DNA of 64,000 bases from Coprinellus micaceus (Eukaryota; Basidiomycota; Agaricomycetes; Agaricales; Psathyrellaceae), in the NCBI GenBank assembly GCA_951394405.1, contig OX596338.1, positions 1,612,001 to 1,676,000 on the forward strand, given 5' to 3'. This document shows, piece by piece, positions 35,703 through 46,170 of this stretch (positions are counted from its first letter, which is position 1; each line of letters begins with the position of its first letter). Below the pieces are notes generated by a model. That model had not been told where the DNA came from. It saw only the letters and a program-made list of their open reading frames with translations, and ran no database searches. The translations under genes and the position numbers were made by a program.

Positions 35703-37468
35703 ATGGAGGTAGAGCAGGCTAGTACCCTCGTGGTGAAAGACACGATTCCTACACTCGAAGTACGTCGGAAGGTGGCATCGTCGTTCTCCATTGCCGGGGC
35801 TCATACCACTGGGTAGGATGCAGGCGACGAGATGGTACCCGATCGTTGGATTGACGTCCAGTTCACCTGGGCTGGAAAGCCTTTCTCATTGTCAATAGCA
35901 GAGTCCGACAGGTGAGCGGACATTGGTTGTTCCTCATGGAACCTTCTAACTTAAACGTTCCTTCTTTGGCAGGGTGTTCGACTTGAAGACCACTCTCCAC
36001 GATCTTACCAAGGTTCCGATCGAACGACAGAAGATCCTGGGGTTGGTGAAAGGAAAGCTCCCTCCCGATCAAGCCCTTGTGTCAGTGAGCGGCGTTGCGT
36101 GGGCAGAACGATGCGTCTGATCATAGGGCCTTTTCCAGCGCCGACCTCAAGTTGGCACCAGGAAAGAAATTCACACTTGTTGGGACACCCGAAGGCGACG
36201 AGATCAAGGACCCTTCACGTCGGTGATATTTTGATTTGGACAGGTGTATACACTAACGCAGTACTCAGAGCTGGAGAATCTTCCCGACGTAATCAATGAC
36301 CTGGATGTTGACTTCACCGAGAACATCGCGGCCAGTAACCGTTATCAACACGATATCCGCAATATCCGGAAGGTGAAAGAGATGACTGCTAAGCTCAATG
36401 TCAATATCATCACACCACTTCGACCGGGAAAGAAGCTTTTGGTTCTTGACATCGACTATAGTGGGTCTAACCTGGGTCTTCGATTTCGGTCCCCACTGAT
36501 TGTGCCGCCTACTAATAACAGCCATTCTGGATACCAAACCTCTAACTTCCGGAAGTCTGCCTCCAAGTGAGTGTGCACGGCCGTACCTGCACGAGTTCTT
36601 AGAGGCTCTGTATCCTTTCTACGATAGTACGTGATGAACTAATCGAGAGGGCCATGCAACTGTAAGCTAACGGCCGCCGTCTAGTTTGCATCTGGTATGC
36701 GCCGGCGACTAAAGCTCCCTAGTCCTCGGCTGAGAGAGTGCCGTATCTGTAGGTCACAAACGAGTTGGATATGGCTGGAAACGAAACTCGTGGAGTTGGA
36801 AATGGTGGGCTCCGACAAGAACTATCATGTATGTATTCGGCATCACCGTTCTCCCGTGTACTAGACTCTGACGCGATCATCTAGATATCATTCGGTACCG
36901 TATCCTTGCGCCTGGGTAAACTACACTGGAACTCACCTATAGCGCAGTCCTCGACAAAACCTGTATGTTCCAGGTCTTTGGAGAGCGCGACGGGAAGCCG
37001 TGGCAACACTCTGTGAAGCCCCTCCGGATCATCTGGAATCATTTCCCCCAATTGTGAGTAGGATACAACGCGACAAGCACTGTCTTATGTCTGACCTCGC
37101 ACATCTGCACGCAAATCGAGTAGCAACGCAAGCAACACGGTTCATATAGACGATCTGGTGAGTTATTGACGATCGAGTCCTTCGCCGATGGGTAACTGAT
37201 CTGGCCCTTCACAGAGTAGGAACTTTGCCTTGAACCCCAAGGAGGGCATCAAGGTTCATGCCTTCAAGAATGCACATACAGAAGAAGCCAGGGCAGATGC
37301 AGAGCTCGTGAGGCTCACGCGATACCTCCTTCACGTCGCCAATGTGCCCGATTTCCGCACAATCGCCCACAGGGTATGCCCTATTACCCCATGCTCTGCG
37401 GTACCATATTCTTACCGCCTACGTCCCAGGAGTGGAAAAATGTCGTGAAAAGCCTGCCGCGTACGTGA
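35703..37468 (+). CDS. Ubiquitin-like-domain CTD phosphatase (UBLCP1, nuclear proteasome phosphatase)
   Basis: An HAD-type phosphatase that docks on the 26S proteasome through its UBL domain. The UBL part spans exons 2-4 (FTWAGKPFSLSIAESDRVFD, QKILGLVKGKLPPDQAL). The phosphatase motif DxDxT (DIDYT) is created only by splicing: the Thr codon is A at 36460 plus CC at 36522. Later blocks are ARPYLHEFLEALYPFYDI, CIWSQTSWIWLE, VLDKTCMFQV, NTVHIDDL and NFALNPKEG. Two 10-nt exons sit inside the catalytic domain. The last exon ends EWKNVVKSLPRT, stop 37466-37468. Phases close at every junction I checked. Confidence 0.93.
36685..36694 (+). other. 10-nt microexon of UBLCP1 (first)
   Basis: TTTGCATCTG between an intron ending GTCTAG (36684) and a donor GTATGC. 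It joins A-TT TGC ATC TG-G to give I-C-I-W in the YPFYD-ICIWSQT block. Flanking introns are 58 nt each. Confidence 0.8.
36885..36894 (+). other. 10-nt microexon of UBLCP1 (second)
   Basis: ATATCATTCG between an intron ending ATCTAG (36884) and a donor GTACCG. With the next acceptor (ending CGCAG at 36947) it gives ISFVLDKT in frame. Flanking introns are 56 and 53 nt. Confidence 0.75.
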
Positions 37469-38067
37469 GGCCCGAGCTGCGTCGCAAGTGTCCAATCGTC
37501 GTGACCGGACATAATCGCCACTCTTAAGTATGGGCCGAACAGCGTCTTGCATACAGACGGAACGCGTACATGTACTTCAAGCTCGAGGGCTAGTTCTATT
37601 TGGATGGATCGGTGGTTTCATGAAGGTTTCGTCGAATGATGGGACGAGGAAGCCAACTTGGGGCAACGGGCAACAAGTAGCTATGCACGAATGACCTAGT
37701 ATCTTCATGTCATATTATTGCGCGGGGTTACACGCACTGCATCGTCGAGTGAGAATCGAAAACCTCCTCTCCCCTGAGAAGCGATGGGTCACAATATGAA
37801 TAGAGTCTGCCCCTTCCAAAGGCCAAAGTTCCAACACTCAACGAAAGTCAACTTTCCCACAGGTTTCCGGGACGAGCCATTATGATGGTAGGTGCTGAAA
37901 CCTAGTGGCCTCTGGATTTCTTGTATTCCTCGCTCAAACCGCTGATGATCAGGATAATTAGCATGCAGGGGACCTCGACTCCTGAAAGCCGGCTACTTAT
38001 GTTCGGTCGCCAGACTCATCCCTGATTTCTCGGAGACTATCACAAGGCACCTTCCCCACTCCTTTAA
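37469..38067. other. Intergenic region, 0.6 kb
   Basis: Between UBLCP1 and the Nudix gene, same strand. Nothing recognised apart from presumed 3' and 5' untranslated sequence. Confidence 0.5.
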
Positions 38068-39397
38068 ATGCTTCCACTACCGGGACCATGGATGGCCATT
38101 ACCCGCCTGTCGTTGTCGTTGAACTCCCTTGTCCTTCCGTTTCCGACTAGGACACCGTTAGGGCGTCTCAATTCGCGTCCCCATAGCCCTATACTTGGAG
38201 TCATGTCCACTGCAGCATCGAGTTCGAAGGTGTCGCCTCCAGAGACCAAGCAACCTCCATTTCCCCGTCCTTCAGCTAGCCTGGTCATTATCAACCCACG
38301 GAATGAGGTTCTGCTCGTTCAGCGGAACCCCAAAGCCAGTGCCTTCGGTGGTATGCAGGTACGATCTGTCTTCTTATCTTCTAGTTGGTTGGGAACTGAC
38401 GTTTTTTACTCGAGGTCTTCCCTGGAGGTAATTTCGACGAGGGTCAGGATGCGTCGCTTGCTACCACTGCCATTCGCGAAACGTTTGAAGAATCAGGTTT
38501 GCTGTTGGCGTCTCCTGTTGGCGGCTCGGCGGCGCTGTCTGAGAATGACCTAGACGAAGCCCGGTTTGAGGTGCACCAACAGAAGAAATCTTTCAACGCT
38601 TTTTTGTCAGAAAACCAGCTCGAGGCGAACACGGAGATGTTGTTGCCGTTTACGGAGTGGGTCACTCCCGTCGGACCACCTAAGTGGGTGCACGAGCAAT
38701 CTTCATAGCATGAGCTTGCATTAACGCCCCCTTCTACCCTCGCCTATCTATCAGGCGCTTCCGGACCCAATTCTATGTGACCTTCCTGAAACCTTCCCCT
38801 ATGTCTGGTTTCTCGTCGGGAACCAGGCAAGAAAGGGTGCCAACTCCAGGTCCGTATCAACTAGCTGCTTGCTGTCTCTTTCGACACTGCCTGGCGGGCG
38901 GGTATACTTAATGGTGATGCGCAGATGGCGGCCAGGAAGTCATCGCGGCGCAATTTATCCACCCCTCGGATGCTCTATCTGCTCACATAGAGCGCAAGAT
39001 GGTTTTCATGCCACCCCAGTTCTACATTCTGAGTACGCTTGCCGACGTCCTCAAAGGGTCCAAGACCACCGCCGAGCAGATTGAGCAGGTCGAGAGGCTT
39101 TCCCAGGGAGCATTTGGACGTCTAACGATTAACCCTCGTGGGGTCGGAAAGTCTTCAGATGGTAGGACGATCTTAGCCTATGAAGGGGATGAAGCGAGGG
39201 GAGGTGTGAAGGGAAGAATGCATCGCGCTTTGGTTCAATTCGAGAAAACCGTACGACCCTTTTTGCTCACCACCTCGAGCTCAGATGATCTGACTCTCCT
39301 TCAGACTCCTAGCCAGGTCACACTTGTTCGGAACTTCAATATCTTCAAGGACATTGACCCTGCTACCTTTGGCGGAACCCCTACGTCCAAACTTTGA
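38068..39397 (+). CDS. Nudix hydrolase, NUDT19/RP2-like
   Basis: A Nudix enzyme of the long CoA/ADP-sugar-type subgroup. The core reads ASLVIINPRNEVLLVQRNPK, then FPGGNFDEGQDASLATTAIR and ETFEESG, which meets the Nudix box pattern GX5EX7REUXEEXGU. Between core and C-terminus are TEMLLPFTEWVTP and RRFRTQFYVTFL, a pattern seen in NUDT19-like proteins. A later block, GGQEVIAAQFIHPSDAL, leads to a helical tail ending at 39397. The first ATG (38068) gives a 45-residue leader that could target an organelle; the ATG at 38203 (MSTAASSSK) also precedes the core. The substrate cannot be read from sequence; CoA derivatives are the family's usual guess. Confidence 0.85.
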
Positions 39398-39781
39398 ACG
39401 AACGGTTCTCTGCTGTGCCACTAGATTCCGAAGGGCTAAATATCAATCCACGGGGTCTAAGAGATCGTCTACGCACAAAGGGGTGGCCCCTTTTCATCAT
39501 ATTTGTATCATCTTTCGTTGGATTAGACAGCTATTAATCATAAAGAGTGGCTCTAGTTAGGCGGACACAAAGATATCAAGGCGGATGACTATGGCTACAG
39601 AGGTGGTACGAAGTACCTGTTGCTGGGAACAACCGAACACAAATGAATCGGGTAATCAATCGAAAGCAAAGACTATGGCTACAATGGTTGACCCCGGAGG
39701 CGAGCCTGATTAGGTGAGTGAGAGGGTAGAGTGACAGGCAAGGAAGAAAGCCACTTGGTCTGCAAGCGGCAAAATGAATGT
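39398..39781. other. Intergenic region between convergent genes, 384 bp
   Basis: Spacer between the Nudix gene and the carboxylesterase, which converge. No coding or repeat signal. Confidence 0.5.
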
Positions 39782-41691
39782 CTAGTTGTAGAACTGATAG
39801 TCGTACTCGACACTGGTTCCCCAGAAACTAGGGTCACAAGCGCCAGCAGACACTTCACCAGTGCCGCCGAGTCGGAGGGAGTGCACATCAGAGGTCGTTG
39901 CGGGAGCCCAGGTGGCAAGTCCAGCAACGTTCGGGTTTCCGTTAGTAAGGAAGGCCTTGTATCGCTGTTGCATCTCAGAAACGAGAGCCGACTGGGCAGA
40001 AGTCGGGTTCTCAACAGTGCCAAACTGAAGAAAGGGAAAACGAAAATCGTCAGAGAACAAGGAACGTTAGAAAACAAGAACATGGGGCGTACCACAATCT
40101 GAATATCGTCCTGGTGACAAATAACGTTGGATTGAGTGCAGATAGACACACGGTCGTTTCCAGGGTAGCTAGCCCCAACAACGTACTGGCCCACAAAGGC
40201 ATTGCCACCAGCCTGAATCCATGCCCTCGAGAAGGTCCAGCCCGAGCACTTCCAGAGATAGTCGGTGCCGACCACTTGAAGTTGAGCGCGCGCATCGATC
40301 TGGCCATTGACCACAGAGCTGGGAGATGGCTGGTAGTAGGGGGAACCAACAACGGTCTCTGTGCGAGCGTCGCCGAAGGTCATGGCGCAGATCGGAGCGA
40401 ATGCTTCCTCTGGAAGGGCGGGGAAGGTGCCGTAGATCATGGATGCGGCCTCGTGCTGCACGGTGGTCACCAAAATGGGCTTGCTGGTGGACGGGAAGGA
40501 GGCGGTGGTATCAAGAGGAGTCGTGATGAAGGAACCATCGATGACGGGTCGGATGGGCTGGGCGCTACCGGCAGCAGGCGCGAAGTTATCGCCCAGTGCA
40601 GCATTATTGAAAACGTAGTTCTGCGCGGAGAGGATGTCACCGAGAGCGATGCCGGATTGACACGCTGCGGAGCTGCAGCCAACCTTCTCCTTGAACTTGT
40701 CGAGGAGGAGGGTGTTGGTGACAGGGCGGAGATGGCCGTAGTTGATGGGATCCGACTGGAGGATGGAAGACCGGAAGAGAGAGCTGGCAGAAGGCGCAGC
40801 AAGGAGCGCACGAATCATGGTTGCTCCAGAGCTCTGGCCAGCAATGGTAACCTTCGAGGGACTACCCCCAAACGAGGGAGCGACTTTTTTAATGAACTCC
40901 AAGGCGGTGACGACGTCCTTCACTCCTAGGTTGGTGTTCCCGTTGGGTGCCAAAAAGCCGAGCTGGGGATTTTCCTTTAGTCGTCGTCCCGGGAAAGAAC
41001 AAGAAACAATCTTACAGCACCGAGACGATATTGAACGACGGCAACGATGGAATTAGTGGCCAACGCGAGCTTTGAACCGTCGAGGCCAGTAGCTGTGGCA
41101 GAACCGACAACGAAGGAGCCTCCGTGAATCCTGATTGAGCTAAAGTCAGCTTCTCCTGCCGCCGAGGAATGGATGAAGCGTTACTCGCCAGACTAAGACG
41201 GGCGCTTGACTGGTGAGGGTCAAGCTTGGGGGAACGTAAAGCACCATTGACAAGCAATCCTCCGAGTAGGTTGACGAGGAGACATCTGGCTGAGGGCAGG
41301 CCAATGGCAACGCCGACACGTTGTTCGAACCGTTACTGTAGGCAACATCAGTTGCTGAAGTCGGAGGTTCTCAACGGTGCACTCACGGTAGCTCCCAAGA
41401 TGTTGCCAGCGTCGAGGACACCCATCGAGTCGACTTTGCATACCGAACGGGATAGCGATGGGCGCCTTCTGGATCCAAGACGCCGCTGGCGGTGCCCAAT
41501 ACCGTGATTCTGGACAGTGAGTTGAGTCCACCGTCAGGGCAAAGGTATTTCTCGAGAAGCGGCAACTGGCAGAGGATCTTCTTGGGGTCGACCTTGGGTA
41601 TCCTCAGGGCCGCAATGTCGAGAGGTGCCGCCTGGACATTGAGGAGGAGAATCGCCTGGAGGAGGAGGGGGATGAGAAACGAGGAGACCAT
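39782..41691 (-). CDS. Secreted type-B carboxylesterase/lipase
   Basis: An alpha/beta-hydrolase with a signal peptide (FLIPLLLQAILLLNVQAAP). It shows the type-B order: SEDCLSMVLYVP, the oxyanion-hole region VLVWIHGGSFVVGSA, NSIVAVVQYRLGALGF, NLGVKDVVTALEFIKKVAPS, and FGGSPSKVTIAGQSSGATMI. The nucleophile elbow is GQSSGA, with Gln in place of the Glu found in the classical GESAG. A catalytic His is likely in CHQDDI near 40105, and the acidic residue in the VQHEAASMIYG region near 40440. It ends WGTSVEYDYQFYN. About 540 residues. It may act on plant-wall or lipid esters; substrate unknown. Confidence 0.92.
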
Positions 41692-43134
41692 CGGAGGAAG
41701 GAGGGAGAGGGATGAATGAACCGGTGGGCGATGGTAGAGAAGCAGGCAGTGTCATGGCCAGTATTTGTATCCATGCGCCGGACCCACGACGCGAACTGTA
41801 GATTTTCTGACAGACAATGCGAACCAACTCGGGAATGTACCTCATTTGGAACATAACCGCCCAAATCTGGTTCACGCGGCATGGCAGGCGCCCTATCCCC
41901 GAAAGAAGTCCGACATCATGCATCATCAGTTGCCAACCTTGTTCTGCCGGTTTCCCCGTAAGGTCGCCGCCTTGTCCCTCCCCAAATTCGTACAAGGTGA
42001 GGGGTGCCCCGACACACCCAAGCAATCTTTTCAGGCCCTGATGACGGGCAGGCACGCATTGGCCCTTGAGGACGAGCCTGATAGGAAGTCTTCGAATCAT
42101 TCCTGGCAGATCTTTCCCATAGACTTCCAGATTCCACAAGCGCGGGCTGCACCAGACACAGGTTCCCGCGAGGCATAGCCTGACATCCGTACCTTACGCG
42201 GCGGACCCTTGTAATAATTCTGAGCCTAGACCCCTGATATGGTGTTGGCCGCCATTTTGAAAGAGAAAAAAAAGTGAGTGGGCTCGGCGTGTTCACACAG
42301 CCAGGAATCAAGGGATATTTGAAAGAAGCGGTGGCTACTGACGGGGGAATAATGCAGCTCGACTCGGCGAGGGCATGTGCGCTCCTCAGATGGACAGCGT
42401 TATATTATTTTTCTTGTGAGTCGTTACCAAGCCTTGAGAGAAGCCCATTGGTTCCAAGAAAATCTTCAGGGCATGTCATAGCATGCTTAGTTATATGCCA
42501 TCCTTCAAGTTGGCAGAAGCACGGAGTTGGCACCTACGTAAATTCCAAAACACAGACAAGTCGGAGAGCGTTACGTTTGCCGCGCCCCTGATGTACCATA
42601 TGAAGGGGGTACGGCCACTGGCCCGAGAATATACTTACCTCTCATTTGGCCTCGCACAAGTTGGACGTGAAACTTGATAACTCATCAGGGATGGGTCATT
42701 TCTTTTTACTCAAATTCGTCTACAGATCTCAAGCCAATTGAAAGGGGCATCTGCGGGAGGTCCACGACGATGTCAATTTGTGCCCTCAAGTCGAATGTGT
42801 GTCCACTGTCGCACACCCATCATGAAGACTCGGAGAAATAACCCGGGTCAGCACAACAGCGCCGCCAGTACTCCGACTGTGGATTAAATTGGACAATTCG
42901 TGAGCTGAGCGTAGGTACCTGGGTCTCCCTTTTGAAGTTTGGGCAACTTTCAAGAGCCCTGAGCAACTTATGGACGCTCGTAGGTCCACTCGGTTGCCAT
43001 GAGCCCCGATCTAGCCGATGCTCAACCGATCTAACCTTATGTGGCAAGGCGGCGGGGCACTGCTATAGCCAAACAAAGCCGACGCGACTCAGGACGTCAC
43101 TCGTTCGGTTCGTGCTTCACAGCGACCTACAACC
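41692..43134. other. Largest gene-free stretch, 1.44 kb
   Basis: The divergent spacer between the carboxylesterase and CWF19L1. Open frames on both strands (for example minus 41534-42139) overlap the esterase start or each other and show no recognisable protein. There is a short A-run near 42262. No transposon ends, RNA gene or tandem repeat seen. Confidence 0.5.
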
Positions 43135-45935
43135 ATGGCCAACGCCAATCCTGTGAAAATGTAGGCGGACACACTTTTCCAACATAGACTATATCTAATG
43201 GGAACACAAGTCTCACAGTTGGCTCAGCTGTTGGCTCCATCCGCGAACTATTTGCCAAAGTCAAGGCAATTGATGCGAAACACGGCAAATTCGACATACT
43301 TCTATGCACTGGGGACTTCTTTGGACCAGTGAGCTTACCAGGCGAAGACCACCCAGATGATGAGGTCTCTCAGTTGCTCGCTGGCCAGATTGAACGTGAG
43401 CACCGTCTCCCCTTCTAGTGACCTCAGCCTTAATTCATTGACTGTTCTTGCAGCACCTATTGAGTGCTATATTATGCAAGGGGACCAGCCACTACCAGAG
43501 AGTGTCGTTGAGAAGTTTGCTCAAACCGGTGGGGAGTTGTGCAAGAATCTATTCCTTATAAGTGAGTACCATGATTCACCCCTCCGATTACTGAGTTTAC
43601 GTTCCTTCCGCCTCCAAGGTAAATCTGGTACCATTACCACTGCTCACGGCTTAAGGATTGCGTGCCTTGGGGGAATATACGAATCGCAGATCTACACGTC
43701 TTCGGAAGCAGCGCCCGGTTTCCTTTCGCCATTTTTTGCCCGCCAGACGGTAGAACGTTTGCTTTCCAACACATTGGCCAAGTCCCCCACGAAACAAAAT
43801 TACAAGTCCCTCGCTGCAATCCAATCCTCTTCCTCGGCGTCCCAAGACATCGACATCCTCCTTTCTAATTCATGGCCAAGTTCCATCAGCCAATTATCTT
43901 CTGTACCCCTTCCCGAGCCGCAATTATCCTCAATTGGCGCCCCTCCTCTGGACGAAGTGACTAGCAAAATCCGACCCCGGTATCACTTTGCCGCCCGCGG
44001 CGGCAGCCCACCGAAATTCTGGGAACGAGAACCCTACTTCTGGGACGGTGAGGACCAACGAGTCTCGCGGTTCGTGAGTCTAGGTGCATTTGGAAATGCA
44101 CCTGCAACAGGAAAGAAACAACGCGTAAGTTGGTTAGCCTTTGCCCAGTATCTCCGTAGGTTTTAACCTTTTACGCAGTGGTTCTATGCTTTCACCATAT
44201 TACCCGCTTCATCTACGTCAACGCCAGCGCCCAAGCCAGCGAATACGACCAAGAATCCGTTTACAGCTGGTGTGCGTAGAAATGCAGCAAAACGGCCCTT
44301 TGAGGAGGCAGCAGCGGAGAACTTCATATGGGGCGCTATCAACAATCCAGCAGCGAAACGGACGAAAGTCAGTGCGTTTCGCGGAAAGGCACTAGTTATG
44401 GCATAACTTTTGTTTTCAGGTACAACCACAAAGCGAACCTGGGAAGCCTCCACCAGGATACAAATGCAGAAGATGCGAGTCTACGGAAGTAAGCTGACTT
44501 TTTGCCAAAGTGAGGCGTCCGATTATGTCCTTACAGTGGATCTTGCCAGCATTTTATCAGCGATTGCCCTGATAGACAAACACCACCCGAGAACTATGTT
44601 TGCAAGATCTGTAGCGTCGTGCGTGAAGCTTCGTTTCACCCTTTCTCGTCTTCCTAACAAAGTGGGGTCATTCCTAGCCTGGCCACTTCGTGCGAGATTG
44701 TCCAACACGAGACGCTAAAGGCGACACCGGCGGAAAGAAGCCTAAGCCAGGCTACGTATGTCGCGCCTGTGGGAGCGAGGACCACTACCTCGAGGACTGC
44801 TTGGTAGCGAATCAACGACCATCCCACAGCGATCAGCGTGGCTCGCGGCGTGGGCCTCCTAAGGAGATCTCCAGTAAGTTATTTCACTTCACACACCGCT
44901 TCCTGTTTGAAATTAACCGCTGCAATGAACTAATATGACTTCCCCCGCAGTCGACGAGTGCTGGTTCTGCCTTTCAAATCCCAACTTGGCGTAAGTACCA
45001 AACTCCGCCCTAACCTCCTCAGGAAAGATCTCTCAACTTTTTCTGTTTGTAGGAAACATCTCATCGTTTCGATCGGTTCTGAGTGTTATGTGACACTACC
45101 AAAGGGCCAAATCGTCCCGACACACCAGGAGGACTACACGACGCAAGTTCCGGGGGGTGGCCACCTCCTCATTGTCCCCATCACGCACTACCCAACCTTC
45201 TCCACGATTCCATCCGATATAGCGAAGGCTGTCATTGACGAAACCGAAAGGTGCGTTTGCGTCCCGCCGCCTCGTACCCTCCGATCGTCATAAGCTCACT
45301 ACGACATACACACTTCTTTCGTGCTCTTAATTCGTAGCTACAAAGCGGCACTACGGTCTATGTACGCAAAACATGGTGCAGCGGCTGTAGTTTTCGAAGT
45401 GGGACGCCTGAGCGCGAAGGGCGGGCATGCACATGTACAGGTCGTCCCTGTGCCTCTCAAGCTGAAGGATCGGGTAGAAGAGACCTTCGTCAAAGAAGGC
45501 AGTCAAGTGGGCATTGACTTTGAAACAGACCCTGATGCCGCCCTAGAGGCATGTCGAGGAGGGAGAGCGAGCTACTTCCGAGTAGATCTCCCAGACGGAA
45601 GGAAGATGGTGCATGTCATGAAGGACAACATTCCATTCAGCATTCAATTTGGACGGTACGGATCTACCCAATTTTCGATTTCGTCTTCGTCTTGTACCCT
45701 TCTCGATCCGCCCCCGCGGAACAAAGTTTTGCCCCTGTGGCATATGCCTTCTTATGTTTTCGACATGGTGTGCACATCTGGCTGATGTATTTCGCTCCCC
45801 AGACAGGTTCTCGTGGGCCTCCTTGATATGCCAGATCGCTTCGATTGGAAGGCGTGCATGCAGTCGGAAGAAGATGACCGTGCAGACGCGCAGGCGTTCA
45901 AAGCCGCATTTGCTCCCTTCGACCCTACTCTCTGA
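43135..45935 (+). CDS. CWF19L1/Drn1-like lariat-debranching cofactor with three CCHC zinc knuckles
   Basis: Related to Drn1 and CWF19L1, which act with the debranching enzyme on intron lariats. The N-terminal metallophosphatase-like part reads MANANPVKILTVGSAVGSIR, then FDILLCTGDFFGP. The middle has GKSGTITTAHGLRIACLGG, FLSPFFARQTVE and PRYHFAA with EREPY. Then three zinc knuckles of exact form CX2CX4HX4C (CRRCESTEHFISDC, CKICSVPGHFVRDC, CRACGSEDHYLEDC) lie at about 44465-44805; the first two are split by introns at the loop. The CwfJ C-terminal domains follow: IDECWFCLSNPNLAKHLIV, GGHLLIVPITHYP, and the HIT-like GGHAHVQVVPVP. Ends EEDDRADAQAFKAAFAPFDP-TL. Complete. Confidence 0.94.
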
Positions 45936-46170
45936 TCTCCGTGCTGCACCATCGTGTGACAGCCCCTGCGTGATATCGCATTCAATTTCGTTGCGTATTA
46001 GGATTTCCCGATGTAATACAAGATCGGACAAGGAACACATGCCCAACATCTCTTCTGTAGACTCATTCCTATACAGCAAACGCGGACATGACACCCTCTC
46101 ACGGACAAAAGGCTTACGCTCCCTTGCAAGTCACGGTACTTCTCATGCGATCTGTCGGTCCCCTCTCGTA

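Noticed and set aside
40114..40929. 271-codon plus-strand open frame
   Set aside because: Exact antisense of the carboxylesterase catalytic region.
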